From UBA10649 sp037130755 (GTDB lineage: Bacteria; Actinomycetota; Actinomycetes; S36-B12), in NCBI GenBank assembly GCA_037130755.1, contig JBAXSI010000003.1, forward strand, positions 72,804 through 136,803: a DNA stretch of 64,000 bases, read 5' to 3'. Within the stretch, counting starts at the first letter, position 1. The number at the start of each line of letters is the position of its first letter. Shown here in pieces: positions 25,471 through 33,215 of this stretch. Under the pieces are notes generated by a model, which had not been told where the DNA came from, made no database searches, and saw only the letters and a program-made list of their open reading frames with translations. The position numbers and the translations under genes are program-made.

Positions 25471-26520
25471 ATGACGATGTCTCCGGTTCGCGATTCCCTA
25501 GTCCTAGGCAGCCCCGACGCCTTGGTGGCCGCCCTGCCGTACCTCATCGGTTTCACGCCGCACGAGAGCCTCGTTGCGCTGTGGATCGCGGCCGGTCAGA
25601 TCCAGCTCACCCAGCGCCTTGACCTTGCCGGCTGGTCGGCCGACCCGGGGGCATGGGAGGAGGCGCTCTGGGGACATCCGTGCGCCCGCACGTCCGACTC
25701 GGTGGTCGCGGTCGCGGCCACCAAGGGTGAACTTCCTTCGGGCCTGCTCGCTTCGGTACGGGCCGCTGCCACGCAGAGGGGTACCGCACTGCTCGACGTC
25801 CTGATCCTCGACCGGGGCCGGTGGCGCAGCGCCCTGTGCCACGACGACCATTGCTGCCCGGCCGTCGGGCGTCTGGTGGATCCTCGCGTGCATGCGGAGG
25901 TCGCGGCCGAGTTCACGATCATGGGCGCCGCGCCGTCGAGCGATCGCCAGGCCCTCGTCGCCTCGCTCGCGCGCGATGACGTCGCGGTGAAGCGGGTCGC
26001 ATCGGTGTTGGACGCCGCGCAGGCGCCCACGACGAGATCGCGCTCTCGTCTCGAGTCGTGGCGCGACGACACGATCGAACTGATCCTGGCGCGCCTTAGT
26101 CCGTCGACCGAGGCGATCACGAACCCGCCGTTGGACGCCGATGATGCATGCGTCGTGGTCGGGCTGTCGGACGTACGCGTGCGCGACACGGTGCTGTGGC
26201 ACCTGGCCGCGACCGATCCTGATGGGCTCCAGCACGCCCTGCGAGAACTGACTCGTCTGCTGCGTGCGGCGCCGGATCCGGTGGTTGCCCCGGTGGCCAC
26301 CACCTGTGCCGTAGTCGCGTGGCTGCTCGGCGACGGTGCCCGGGCGGGCATCGCGGTGGACCGTGCACTGGCGACCGCTCCCGACTACACCCTCGCGTTG
26401 CTGGTGGCGCACTCACTGGCCGCCGGATTGCCGCCGGGATCGTGGCGTGCGGCCATGGCGTCGGTGACCCTCGACGAGTGCCGGAACGGGCAGGCGAACG
26501 GCAGGCGCAAGGCCGGCTGA
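25471..26520 (+). CDS. DUF4192 family protein
   Basis: A protein of about 349 residues found in most actinobacteria. It opens with LVLGSPDALVAALPYLIGFTPHESLVALWI, the DUF4192 signature, and has helical regions near the end (GARAGIAVDRALATAPDYTLALLVAHSLAAG). No enzyme motif is visible and the family has no firm function. The start is uncertain: ATG at 25471 or 25477 fits homologue openings, and an in-frame ATG at 25408 would add a basic extension. No Shine-Dalgarno is clear. Confidence 0.85.
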   Translation: MTMSPVRDSLVLGSPDALVAALPYLIGFTPHESLVALWIAAGQIQLTQRLDLAGWSADPGAWEEALWGHPCARTSDSVVAVAATKGELPSGLLASVRAAATQRGTALLDVLILDRGRWRSALCHDDHCCPAVGRLVDPRVHAEVAAEFTIMGAAPSSDRQALVASLARDDVAVKRVASVLDAAQAPTTRSRSRLESWRDDTIELILARLSPSTEAITNPPLDADDACVVVGLSDVRVRDTVLWHLAATDPDGLQHALRELTRLLRAAPDPVVAPVATTCAVVAWLLGDGARAGIAVDRALATAPDYTLALLVAHSLAAGLPPGSWRAAMASVTLDECRNGQANGRRKAG

Positions 26521-26550
26521 GGGCTCTCCGGGCATCCGACGGGGTGCTCT

Positions 26551-26579
26551 TTGTCAACTCGCACGGCTGCGGTTATAGT
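26551..26579 (+). promoter_or_regulatory. promoter of the metYX leader
   Basis: TTGTCA (26551-26556), 17-nt spacer, TATAGT (26574-26579). Transcription should start about 26586, exactly at the 5' edge of the riboswitch. Confidence 0.75.
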
Positions 26580-26585
26580 TCGCGG

Positions 26586-26691
26586 AGGTCAAGAGTTCCA
26601 GCGCTCAGCTCCGGCTTGCTGGACGGCAACCCTCCACCGCGGTGGGGTGCTCCGGATGAAGACCTGGCCCGGTTACGGGCAAGCGCGGGTC
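26586..26691 (+). ncRNA. SAM-IV riboswitch
   Basis: The leader of metY folds as an actinobacterial SAM-IV aptamer, recalled from the Streptomyces consensus. P1 pairs AGGTC (26586-26590) with GACCT (26661-26665). P2 pairs CCAGC (26598-26602) with GCTGG (26618-26622). The conserved ACGGCAACCCTCCACC core with CACC/GGTG hairpin follows, then TGCTCCGGATGAAGACC. The 3' GGGCAAGCGCGGGTC segment is also typical. It senses S-adenosylmethionine and turns off sulfhydrylation when SAM is plentiful. No computed fold was made. Confidence 0.88.
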
Positions 26692-26709
26692 TTGCGCAGG
26701 GCAAGACCC
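26687..26709 (+). promoter_or_regulatory. hairpin after the aptamer (expression platform candidate)
   Basis: GGGTCTTGC (26687-26695) pairs perfectly with GCAAGACCC (26701-26709) around GCAGG. Its 5' arm overlaps the last aptamer segment, so formation of this hairpin and ligand-bound aptamer may be exclusive. Confidence 0.55.
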
Positions 26710-26730
26710 CGGAGATATTGCGAGGTCTGA

Positions 26731-26763
26731 ATGCGCTGTTGTTGTCGAATGCATAGCTGCTGA
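26731..26763 (+). CDS. Cys-rich leader peptide ORF (MRCCCRMHSC)
   Basis: A ten-codon ORF in the metY leader reads MRCCCRMHSC and stops with TGA. GAGGT lies 4 nt before its ATG, so it can be translated. Three consecutive TGT codons plus a fourth Cys would stall ribosomes when charged tRNA-Cys is low. Polycysteine short ORFs act as cysteine-responsive attenuators of sulfur genes in mycobacteria. Its stop codon lies inside the 5' arm of the next hairpin, so ribosome position should control that structure. It follows the SAM-IV aptamer in the same leader. Confidence 0.65.
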   Translation: MRCCCRMHSC

Positions 26764-26810
26764 GCCTGTCGCCGCCGGCGACCCTCAGCGTTCCCGATCG
26801 CACTGCGATC
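26759..26810 (+). promoter_or_regulatory. attenuator-like hairpins after the leader peptide
   Basis: Hairpin 1: GCTGAG (26759-26764) with CTCAGC (26784-26789), enclosing GTCGCC-GCC-GGCGAC (26768-26782). Hairpin 2: GATCGC-ACT-GCGATC (26796-26810). Hairpin 1 overlaps the leader-peptide stop. No T-tract follows, so action by Rho or by structure rearrangement is more likely than intrinsic termination. From 26811 to the metY ATG at 26892 no further element was recognised except the AGGAGA ribosome site. Confidence 0.5.
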
Positions 26811-26891
26811 ACCCCCGTACGTCTGCCGACGCCCGTCGTCGGCCCACACCCATCACCAGGCGCCCACGGGCGACATCCCAAGGAGACATCC

Positions 26892-28208
26892 ATGAGCAAC
26901 GCATGGTCATTTGAGACGAAGCAGATCCACGCCGGACAGTCGCCGGACGCCGCCACCAACGCGCGCGCCCTGCCGATCTACCAGACCACGTCCTACACCT
27001 TCAACGACACGACGCACGCCGCGAACCTGTTCGGGCTCAAGGAGCTCGGCAACATCTACACGCGCATCATGAACCCGACCCAGGCCGTCGTCGAGGATCG
27101 CATCGCGGCGCTCGAGGGCGGCGTCGCGGCGCTGCTGGTCGCCAGCGGGCAGGCCGCGGAGACGCTGGCGTTCTTGAACATCGCCGAGGCCGGCGACCAC
27201 ATCGTCTCCAGCCCCAGCCTCTACGGCGGCACCTACAACCTGCTCCACTACACGCTGCCGAAGCTGGGCATCACCACCACGTTCGTCGAGAACCCAGACG
27301 ACCCGGAGTCGTGGCGCGCGGCCGTGCAGCCGAACACCAAGCTGTTCTTCGGCGAGTCGATCGCCAACCCGAGGAACGACGTCCTGGACATCGAGGCCGT
27401 CGCCAAGGTCGCTCATGAGGTCGGTGTTCCGCTCCTCATCGACAACACCGTCGCGACGCCGTACCTGATCAACCCGCTGGCCTGGGGTGCGGACGTGGTC
27501 ATCCACTCCGCCACCAAGTACCTCGGCGGTCACGGCACGTCGGTGGCGGGCGTCATCGTCGACGGCGGCACGTTCGACTACGCCCAGTACCCCGAGCGCT
27601 TCCCGAATTACAACCAGCCCGATCCGAGCTATCACGGCCTGGTGTACGCGCGTGACCTCGGTGTCGGCTCGGCGTTCGGCGCGAACCTGTCCTTCATCCT
27701 CAAGGCGCGGGTGCAACTGCTTCGCGACCTCGGTGCTGCGATCTCGCCCTTCAATGCCTTCCTCATCGCTCAGGGTGTCGAGACGCTGTCGCTGCGGGTG
27801 GAGCGTCACGTCGAGAACGCCCAGAAGGTGGCCACCTTCCTCGAGGGACGCGACGAGGTCGAGTCGGTCAACTACGCAGGCCTTCAGTCAAGCCCGTGGT
27901 ACGCCCTCGGCCAGAGATACGCGCCGAAGGGCACTGGAGCCGTGCTCAGCTTCGAGATCAAGGGCGGGGTCGAGGCCGGTCAGGCCTTCGTCGAGGCCCT
28001 CGAGCTGCATAGCCACGTCGCCAACATCGGTGACGTTCGCAGCCTCGTGATCCACCCCGCCTCGACGACGCACTCCCAGCTGTCGGCCGAGGAGCAGCTG
28101 GCTGCCGGCGTCACGCCGGGCCTGGTCCGGTTGGCCGTCGGCCTCGAGAACATCGACGACATCCTCGCCGACCTCGACGCAGGCTTCCGGGCAGCGAAGC
28201 AGGCCTGA
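26892..28208 (+). CDS. metY: O-acetylhomoserine sulfhydrylase (aminocarboxypropyltransferase)
   Basis: A 438-residue Cys/Met-metabolism PLP enzyme making homocysteine from O-acetylhomoserine and sulfide in the cytoplasm. Marks include QIHAGQSPDAATNARALPIY, YTRIMNPTQAVVEDRIAALEGG, VPLLIDNTVATPYLINP and the PLP lysine at about K209 in HSATKYLGGHGTS. The length of ~430 fits O-acetylhomoserine sulfhydrylases rather than the ~390-residue MetB/MetZ. It is controlled by the SAM-IV/Cys-peptide leader and is followed 5 nt later by metX. Confidence 0.95.
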   Translation: MSNAWSFETKQIHAGQSPDAATNARALPIYQTTSYTFNDTTHAANLFGLKELGNIYTRIMNPTQAVVEDRIAALEGGVAALLVASGQAAETLAFLNIAEAGDHIVSSPSLYGGTYNLLHYTLPKLGITTTFVENPDDPESWRAAVQPNTKLFFGESIANPRNDVLDIEAVAKVAHEVGVPLLIDNTVATPYLINPLAWGADVVIHSATKYLGGHGTSVAGVIVDGGTFDYAQYPERFPNYNQPDPSYHGLVYARDLGVGSAFGANLSFILKARVQLLRDLGAAISPFNAFLIAQGVETLSLRVERHVENAQKVATFLEGRDEVESVNYAGLQSSPWYALGQRYAPKGTGAVLSFEIKGGVEAGQAFVEALELHSHVANIGDVRSLVIHPASTTHSQLSAEEQLAAGVTPGLVRLAVGLENIDDILADLDAGFRAAKQA

Positions 28209-28213
28209 TCGGC

Positions 28214-29386
28214 ATGTCCGCCTACGGTCCGCTCTCCTACGAGGGTCCCCCTCCCGCCAGTGGTGCATGGCAGGAGGGGGATCCGGTAGGAGAGCGGCTG
28301 TTCGCGGACGTGGGCGCGCTTACCACTGAGTCGGGTGCGTTCCTGCCCGATGTCAGGGTCGCATACGAGACCTGGGGCACCCTCGACGACGAGCGCAGCA
28401 ACGCGATCTACGTGTGCCACGCACTTACCGGCGACTCGCACGTCGCGGGCATCGCTGGCGATGGGCATGCCACGGCCGGCTGGTGGCACCAGTTGGTCGG
28501 CCCGGGGCACCCGGTCGACACCGACCACTGGTTCGTCGTGTGCGCGAACGTCCTCGGCGGCTGCCAGGGCACCACCGGGCCGTCGTCAGCGGCGCCGGAC
28601 GGCGAACCCTGGGGGAGCCGCTTCCCGGTGATCACGGTCGCCGACATGGTCGAGGTCGAGCGCAGGATCTCCGACCACCTCGGCATCCAGACGTGGGCAC
28701 TCATGCTCGGTCCGTCGCTCGGCGGCATGCGCGTGCTGGAGTGGATGATCCGCTACCCCGATCGGGTTCGCGGCGGCCTGGTGTTGGGGTCGACGGCCGC
28801 TGTGACGGCCGACCAGATCGGCACGCACGCCACACAGTTGGCGGCCATCCAGGCGGATCCTGCCTTCCTGGACGGCGACTACTACGCCGCCGTGCCCGGT
28901 GAAGGGCCGCACGTGGGGATGGGGATCGCTCGGCGTATCGCCCACCTCACCTACCGCTGCGAGACCGAGCTCGACCTTCGATTCGGCCGTGATGCCCAGG
29001 AGGGGGAGGACCCGTTCGACGGCGGTCGGTTCGCCGTCGAGTCCTACCTTGATCACCACGCCGACAAGCTGGCCCGAAGGTTCGACGCCAACACCTATGT
29101 CGCCCTGACGCAGGCGATGAGTCTGTTCGACGTCGGCCGCGACCGAGGCGGGGTCGCTGCCGCCCTCGGGACGATCGAGGCACCGCTCACGGTGGTCGGG
29201 ATCGACTCCGACCGGCTCTTCCCGATGCGGCTGCAGCAGGAGATCGTCGACCTCGCCCCGGGCGCTGACCGACTGCACGTCCTTCATTCCCCGTACGGGC
29301 ACGATGGGTTCCTCGTCGAGGACGACCAGGTCGGGATGTTCCTCGGCCATGCTCTGGACCGCGTCCGTCGGCACGACCCCCACTGA
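28214..29386 (+). CDS. metX: homoserine O-acetyltransferase
   Basis: A 390-residue alpha/beta hydrolase-fold acyltransferase that activates homoserine for sulfhydrylation. The nucleophile is about S168 in MLGPSLGGMRVLEW, the acid is the Asp in VVGIDSDRLFP, and the base is the His in SPYGHDGFL. The family N-terminal VRVAYETWGTL and NVLGGCQGTTGP segments are present. Acetyl- versus succinyl-specificity cannot be fixed by reading, but actinobacterial MetX enzymes usually use acetyl-CoA. It is co-transcribed with metY. Confidence 0.94.
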   Translation: MSAYGPLSYEGPPPASGAWQEGDPVGERLFADVGALTTESGAFLPDVRVAYETWGTLDDERSNAIYVCHALTGDSHVAGIAGDGHATAGWWHQLVGPGHPVDTDHWFVVCANVLGGCQGTTGPSSAAPDGEPWGSRFPVITVADMVEVERRISDHLGIQTWALMLGPSLGGMRVLEWMIRYPDRVRGGLVLGSTAAVTADQIGTHATQLAAIQADPAFLDGDYYAAVPGEGPHVGMGIARRIAHLTYRCETELDLRFGRDAQEGEDPFDGGRFAVESYLDHHADKLARRFDANTYVALTQAMSLFDVGRDRGGVAAALGTIEAPLTVVGIDSDRLFPMRLQQEIVDLAPGADRLHVLHSPYGHDGFLVEDDQVGMFLGHALDRVRRHDPH

Positions 29387-29439
29387 ACGGGCTGTCCACA
29401 GGCCGGGGATTCCCACTGCCGTCCTGACGGGCCTTCGCC

Positions 29440-29445
29440 TAGCGT
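29440..29445 (+). promoter_or_regulatory. -10 of the PKD protein gene (leaderless)
   Basis: TAGCGT ends 6 nt before the GTG at 29452. Confidence 0.5.
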
Positions 29446-29451
29446 CGAGGC

Positions 29452-30282
29452 GTGCATGCGTTGATCCGAACAGCGAGCCTGTTCCTGGGGGCCCTCGGGC
29501 TCACGTTCAACGGCATCGTTGGGCTCGGCCAGTTCGCGCACGCCGCCGATGTGCACGGCGACAACGGCCAGGACCGTTATGTCGGCGGCGGGGGCCTCGT
29601 GCTGCCGCGCAGCGTCGATCGCGGCACCCGAACCAAGGTCGCCGCCTGCGCGGACTGCCGCTGGCGGCTGGCGACCCCGTGCGAACTCACCCCGCCGGGG
29701 ATGGCCTTCCCGGGCCAGTCCGGATGCCTGAGCGTCGCACGGGGCTGCCCGGGGGCCGGCGAGCTCCTTCGGGTGTGGTTCGACGCGGGCGCGGGGTGGA
29801 GTGACCTCGGCCTGATCTGCCTCCGTCCGGGCGGGCCGGTGACGGTCGCCCAGTTGACGGGCCACGTGCGTGCGGCCTTCGTGAAGGACCTGCCACCGAT
29901 CGCGCCCGCGATGTCGCCTCTACGCGGGATCCTCGCGCAGATCCCGGTGTGCTTCGGGGCGGGTCAGCCCGGCGGCGGATTCACGGCGCAGTATCAGGTG
30001 CTGGGGGAGACGGTGGACCTCACCGGAGTGCCGCACTGGACGTGGGACTTCGGCGACGGGGCGTCGCTGTCCACGCACGACCCGGGCGGTCAGTTCCCCG
30101 TCATGGCGGTCAGCCACGCCTATCGACACGCCGGATTCATGCAGGTTGCCGTTCGGACAGACTGGACGGCATCGTTTCGCGTGGACGGGCTGGGGCCATT
30201 CCCCATCACCGAGCCGGTGAGCCAGGCGGCGGCCCTCACCGTGTCGATCGGCGAAGGACGCGCCGTGCTTGCGGTGCGCTAG
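29452..30282 (+). CDS. secreted PKD-domain protein
   Basis: A 276-residue protein with an N-terminal signal segment (LIRTASLFLGALGLTFNGIVG, probable cut after AHA). A PKD domain near residues 190-250 shows WTWDFGDGASLSTHDP and VSHAYRHAGFMQVAVRTDW, the standard signature. Several cysteines in the first half (ACADCRW, TPCEL, GCLSVARGCPG) suggest disulphides. No catalytic domain is seen, so it is probably a surface or matrix protein. Leaderless start. Confidence 0.82.
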   Translation: MHALIRTASLFLGALGLTFNGIVGLGQFAHAADVHGDNGQDRYVGGGGLVLPRSVDRGTRTKVAACADCRWRLATPCELTPPGMAFPGQSGCLSVARGCPGAGELLRVWFDAGAGWSDLGLICLRPGGPVTVAQLTGHVRAAFVKDLPPIAPAMSPLRGILAQIPVCFGAGQPGGGFTAQYQVLGETVDLTGVPHWTWDFGDGASLSTHDPGGQFPVMAVSHAYRHAGFMQVAVRTDWTASFRVDGLGPFPITEPVSQAAALTVSIGEGRAVLAVR

Positions 30283-30355
30283 GCCCCTGAGTGCGCCTTC
30301 GCAGCACGGCCGTGGCACAATTGCGGGAATACCGGCCCGTTTCCAAGCCTTGTGC

Positions 30356-30384
30356 TTGACACGGGCCCTTGTCGTGGGTCTACG
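30356..30384 (+). promoter_or_regulatory. candidate sigA promoter
   Basis: A consensus -35 TTGACA (30356-30361) is followed 17 nt later by a weak -10 (TCTACG, 30379-30384). Confidence 0.35.
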
Positions 30385-30406
30385 CGAGAAAGGCACCACC
30401 ACCTCG

Positions 30407-31969
30407 ATGCCAAAGACAACAGCCGCTTCCGCGCCTGCCAAGTCCAGCACCACCAAGAAGGCCGTTCCCGCGACCAAGGCCGCGCCGGCCAAGCCGGCTG
30501 CCAAGAAGGCTGCTCCGGTGAAGGCGGCTCCCGCGAAGAAGGCTGCTCCGGTGAAGGCGGCTCCCGCGAAGAAGGCCGCTCCGGTGAAGGCGGCTCCCGC
30601 GAAGAAGGCAGCTCCTGTGAAGGCGGCTCCCGCGAAGAAGGCTGCTCCGGTGAAGGCGGCTCCGGCGAAGAAGGCGACTCCAGTCAAGGCGGCTCCCGCG
30701 AAGAAGGCCGCTCCTGTGAAGGCCGTGGCTGAGAAGCCGGCCGCGGGCGGCAAGAAGGACGCAGCCGCCAAGGGCGAGAAGCTGGTCGAGGTCGTCGAGA
30801 CGGAGGAGGGCCTGGTCGAGGTCGACATCGACGCGATCGCCGATGTCGACCCTGAGGAGCTTGTCGACGCTGCGGTTCTTGAGGCAGATCTCGAGGCCGA
30901 CCTCGTGGAGGACCTCGCCGCAGTCGAGGGCGAGGAGACCACCGATACCGAGGGTGAGGCTGCCAAGCACGCGGCCGAGGTCGAGGAGGAGGGCAAGGGC
31001 TTCGTCATCTCGGATGTCGACGAGGACGACGCCCCACAGCAGACGGTCATGGTCGCCGGCGCCACGGCAGACCCCGTCAAGGACTACCTGAAGCAGATCG
31101 GCAAGGTCTCGCTGCTGAACGCCGAGCAGGAGGTCGAGCTGGCTAAGCGCATCGAGGCCGGCCTGTTCGCCGAGGAGATGCTCAACGAGGCCAAGAAGCT
31201 CGACAAGAAGACCCGGCGGGACCTCGAGTGGATCGCCCTCGATGGCCGTCGCGCGAAGAACCACCTGCTGGAGGCGAACCTGCGCCTCGTGGTGTCTCTC
31301 GCAAAGCGGTACACAGGTCGCGGGATGCTCTTCCTCGACCTGATCCAGGAGGGCAACCTGGGCCTGATCCGCGCGGTCGAGAAGTTCGACTACACCAAGG
31401 GCTACAAGTTCTCGACTTACGCCACGTGGTGGATCCGCCAGGCGATCACGCGCGCGATGGCCGACCAGGCCCGCACCATCCGCATTCCCGTGCACATGGT
31501 CGAGGTCATCAACAAGCTGGCCCGAGTGCAGCGGCAGATGCTGCAGGACCTGGGCCGCGAGCCAACGCCCGAGGAGCTCGCGCGCGAGCTTGACATGACC
31601 CCCGAGAAGGTCGTGGAGGTGCAGAAGTACGGCCGCGAGCCGATCTCCCTGCACACCCCGCTCGGCGAGGAGGGCGACAGCGAGTTCGGCGACCTCATCG
31701 AGGACTCCGAGGCCATCGTGCCGTCGGACGCGGTCTCCTTCACGCTGCTCCAGGAGCAGCTCGAGTCCGTCCTCGACACGCTGTCCGATCGCGAGGCCGG
31801 CGTCGTCCGGATGCGCTTCGGACTCACCGACGGCCAGCCCAAGACCCTGGATGAGATCGGCAAGGTCTACGGCGTCACGCGTGAGCGGATCCGGCAGATC
31901 GAGTCGAAGACCATGTCCAAGCTCCGTCACCCGTCGCGCTCGCAGGTTCTGCGCGACTACCTCGACTAG
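30407..31969 (+). CDS. sigA: principal RNA polymerase sigma factor (HrdB/SigA)
   Basis: A 520-residue group-1 sigma-70 factor that directs RNA polymerase to housekeeping promoters. Residues 1-120 are a basic Lys/Ala/Pro region with seven 11-residue repeats. An acidic segment and the region 1.2 helix DPVKDYLKQIGKVSLL follow. Region 2 has LRLVVSLAKRYTGRGM and FSTYATWWIRQAITRA. Region 4 ends with VTRERIRQIESKTMSKLRHP. The nearest ATG with AGAAAGG 13 nt upstream is used; an in-frame GTG at 30374 is an alternative. In actinobacteria this gene sits upstream of DUF7455 and parE, as here. Confidence 0.97.
   Translation: MPKTTAASAPAKSSTTKKAVPATKAAPAKPAAKKAAPVKAAPAKKAAPVKAAPAKKAAPVKAAPAKKAAPVKAAPAKKAAPVKAAPAKKATPVKAAPAKKAAPVKAVAEKPAAGGKKDAAAKGEKLVEVVETEEGLVEVDIDAIADVDPEELVDAAVLEADLEADLVEDLAAVEGEETTDTEGEAAKHAAEVEEEGKGFVISDVDEDDAPQQTVMVAGATADPVKDYLKQIGKVSLLNAEQEVELAKRIEAGLFAEEMLNEAKKLDKKTRRDLEWIALDGRRAKNHLLEANLRLVVSLAKRYTGRGMLFLDLIQEGNLGLIRAVEKFDYTKGYKFSTYATWWIRQAITRAMADQARTIRIPVHMVEVINKLARVQRQMLQDLGREPTPEELARELDMTPEKVVEVQKYGREPISLHTPLGEEGDSEFGDLIEDSEAIVPSDAVSFTLLQEQLESVLDTLSDREAGVVRMRFGLTDGQPKTLDEIGKVYGVTRERIRQIESKTMSKLRHPSRSQVLRDYLD
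30506..30736 (+). repeat. seven tandem 33-bp repeats in sigA
   Basis: The unit encodes KAAPVKAAPAK; five copies are identical at protein level, the sixth has one change (KATPV) and the seventh ends KAVAEK. Base changes between copies are mostly synonymous. Confidence 0.9.
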
Positions 31970-31980
31970 CCGACAGCGTC

Positions 31981-32784
31981 ATGGGTGAGCTCGTCCGCGT
32001 CGCTGAGATCGGGGCTGCCGACGAACCGGCCAGCGTCCTCGAGGTGACGATGGCCAACGGGGCTCGGCGCAATGCCATGGGTGCGGACCTTCTGGCGCAG
32101 TTGTCCGAGGCGCTGGGTTCGGCGGAGGACGCGGGCTGCCGAGCCATGATCGTCCGGGCCGAGCCTGGCGCGACGACGTGGTCGGCCGGATACGACATCG
32201 ACGAACTGCCCACTGATGGATCGGATCCGCTCACGTGGACAAATCCCTTGGAAGGCTTCCTCCATGCGCTGCGGCAGGCGCCCTTCCCCGTGATCGCCGC
32301 AGTCGAGGGTGGTGTGTGGGGAGGAGCCTGCGAGTTCGTGCTGACGTGTGACCTCATCGTCGCCGTGCGCACTGCGACGTTCGCGATCACGCCGGCGCGC
32401 CTTGGCGTGCCCTACAACACGGCCGGTGTCGCGCACCTCATCAGTGCTCTCCCGCTCAACATCGCCAGGGAGATGTTCTTCACCGCGGAGCCGATCAGCG
32501 CCGAGGCGGCTGCGGGCTTCGGCGTGGTGAGCCGACTGGTCGCGGACACCGCAGAGATGACGTCGACGTCGACGGATCTTGGTCGGCGGATCGCCTCGCT
32601 GGCGCCATTGGCCATCCGTGCGATCAAGGGCGAGGTGACCGCACTTACTGATGCGCGCTCACTGACCAGTGATGACTTCGAGCGGCTGACGGCCCTTCGC
32701 CGGGCGGCCTGGACGAGCGAGGACTACCAGGAGGGAATCAGCGCCTTCAAAGAGCGCCGCAGCCCGCGCTTCACCGGTCGCTAG
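31981..32784 (+). CDS. crotonase-superfamily protein, methylmalonyl-CoA decarboxylase (ScpB/YgfG)-like
   Basis: A 267-residue enoyl-CoA hydratase-fold enzyme, 11 nt after sigA. Segments WSAGYDIDELP, AVEGGVWGGACEFVLTCDL, FAITPARLGVPYNTAG and the end SEDYQEGISAFKERRSPRFTG closely follow E. coli methylmalonyl-CoA decarboxylase as I recall it, including the active-site tyrosine of VPYN. The residue I recall as His in AGHDI is Tyr here, which could alter activity. A link to propionyl-CoA from the microcompartment is possible but speculative. Other crotonases remain possible. Confidence 0.8.
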   Translation: MGELVRVAEIGAADEPASVLEVTMANGARRNAMGADLLAQLSEALGSAEDAGCRAMIVRAEPGATTWSAGYDIDELPTDGSDPLTWTNPLEGFLHALRQAPFPVIAAVEGGVWGGACEFVLTCDLIVAVRTATFAITPARLGVPYNTAGVAHLISALPLNIAREMFFTAEPISAEAAAGFGVVSRLVADTAEMTSTSTDLGRRIASLAPLAIRAIKGEVTALTDARSLTSDDFERLTALRRAAWTSEDYQEGISAFKERRSPRFTGR

Positions 32785-32795
32785 GCAGACGCTCC

Positions 32796-32999
32796 CTAGG
32801 AGGTGGCGACGAGGCGGTGGGTCTCGTCGACGATCGCCACGGCCTGCGGCCGAAGGACATCCTCGTGACGATTCCAGTGGTGCGCGCAGAAGAGCAGGTC
32901 GGTGCCTCCGGGAAGAACGACACGGACGTATGCCTGAGCGCTGCAGCGGTCGCAGCGGTCAGTTGCGCTCAGGTCGGGCGCGGTCAGTGTCGGGGTCAT
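32796..32999 (-). CDS. DUF7455 small zinc-ribbon-like protein
   Basis: A 67-residue protein found beside sigA in actinobacteria. It shows CDRCSAQAYVRV followed by FCAHHWNRH, a Cys/Cys-Cys/His set that probably binds zinc. The ATG at 32999 is preceded by GGGAGGGA. It converges on the crotonase gene and diverges from parE. Function unknown; the conserved place suggests a link with transcription or DNA topology. Confidence 0.88.
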   Translation of the reverse strand: MTPTLTAPDLSATDRCDRCSAQAYVRVVLPGGTDLLFCAHHWNRHEDVLRPQAVAIVDETHRLVATS

Positions 33000-33203
33000 G
33001 TTCCCGGTCCCTCCCAGTCGTGTCGGTCTCAGTAGGTGTATCGGCAGAACTAATGCTGATAACAGTCTCCCATGGACTGGATGTTCCCGATGCACCACGC
33101 CGCGGGGTTCGCCCACAGCGAATTCGAGGGGTGAATCGCAGCACAAGCGCACAAGACACGTGTGACACGACCCGCGCAGCGAAGGAGCCGCCCGCGGCGC
33201 GGA

Positions 33204-33209
33204 TAGGTT
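33204..33209 (+). promoter_or_regulatory. -10 of parE (leaderless)
   Basis: TAGGTT ends 6 nt before the GTG at 33216. Confidence 0.5.
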
Positions 33210-33215
33210 GGGCAG

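Noticed and set aside
30326..30351. GGAAT upstream of sigA as a sigma-R/sigma-H type -35
   Set aside because: No GTT lies 18-19 nt downstream, so the second half of the motif is missing.
30506..30736. 33-bp repeats as CRISPR or mobile element
   Set aside because: They are contiguous and in frame with sigA, with no unique spacers.
30380..31930. A 516-codon minus-strand open frame opposite sigA
   Set aside because: Its repeats are only the complement of the sigA AK repeats and no domain is recognisable.
33000..33215. Operator or RNA gene in the gap between DUF7455 and parE
   Set aside because: Apart from the DUF7455 ribosome site and the parE -10, no palindrome or structured element was convincing.
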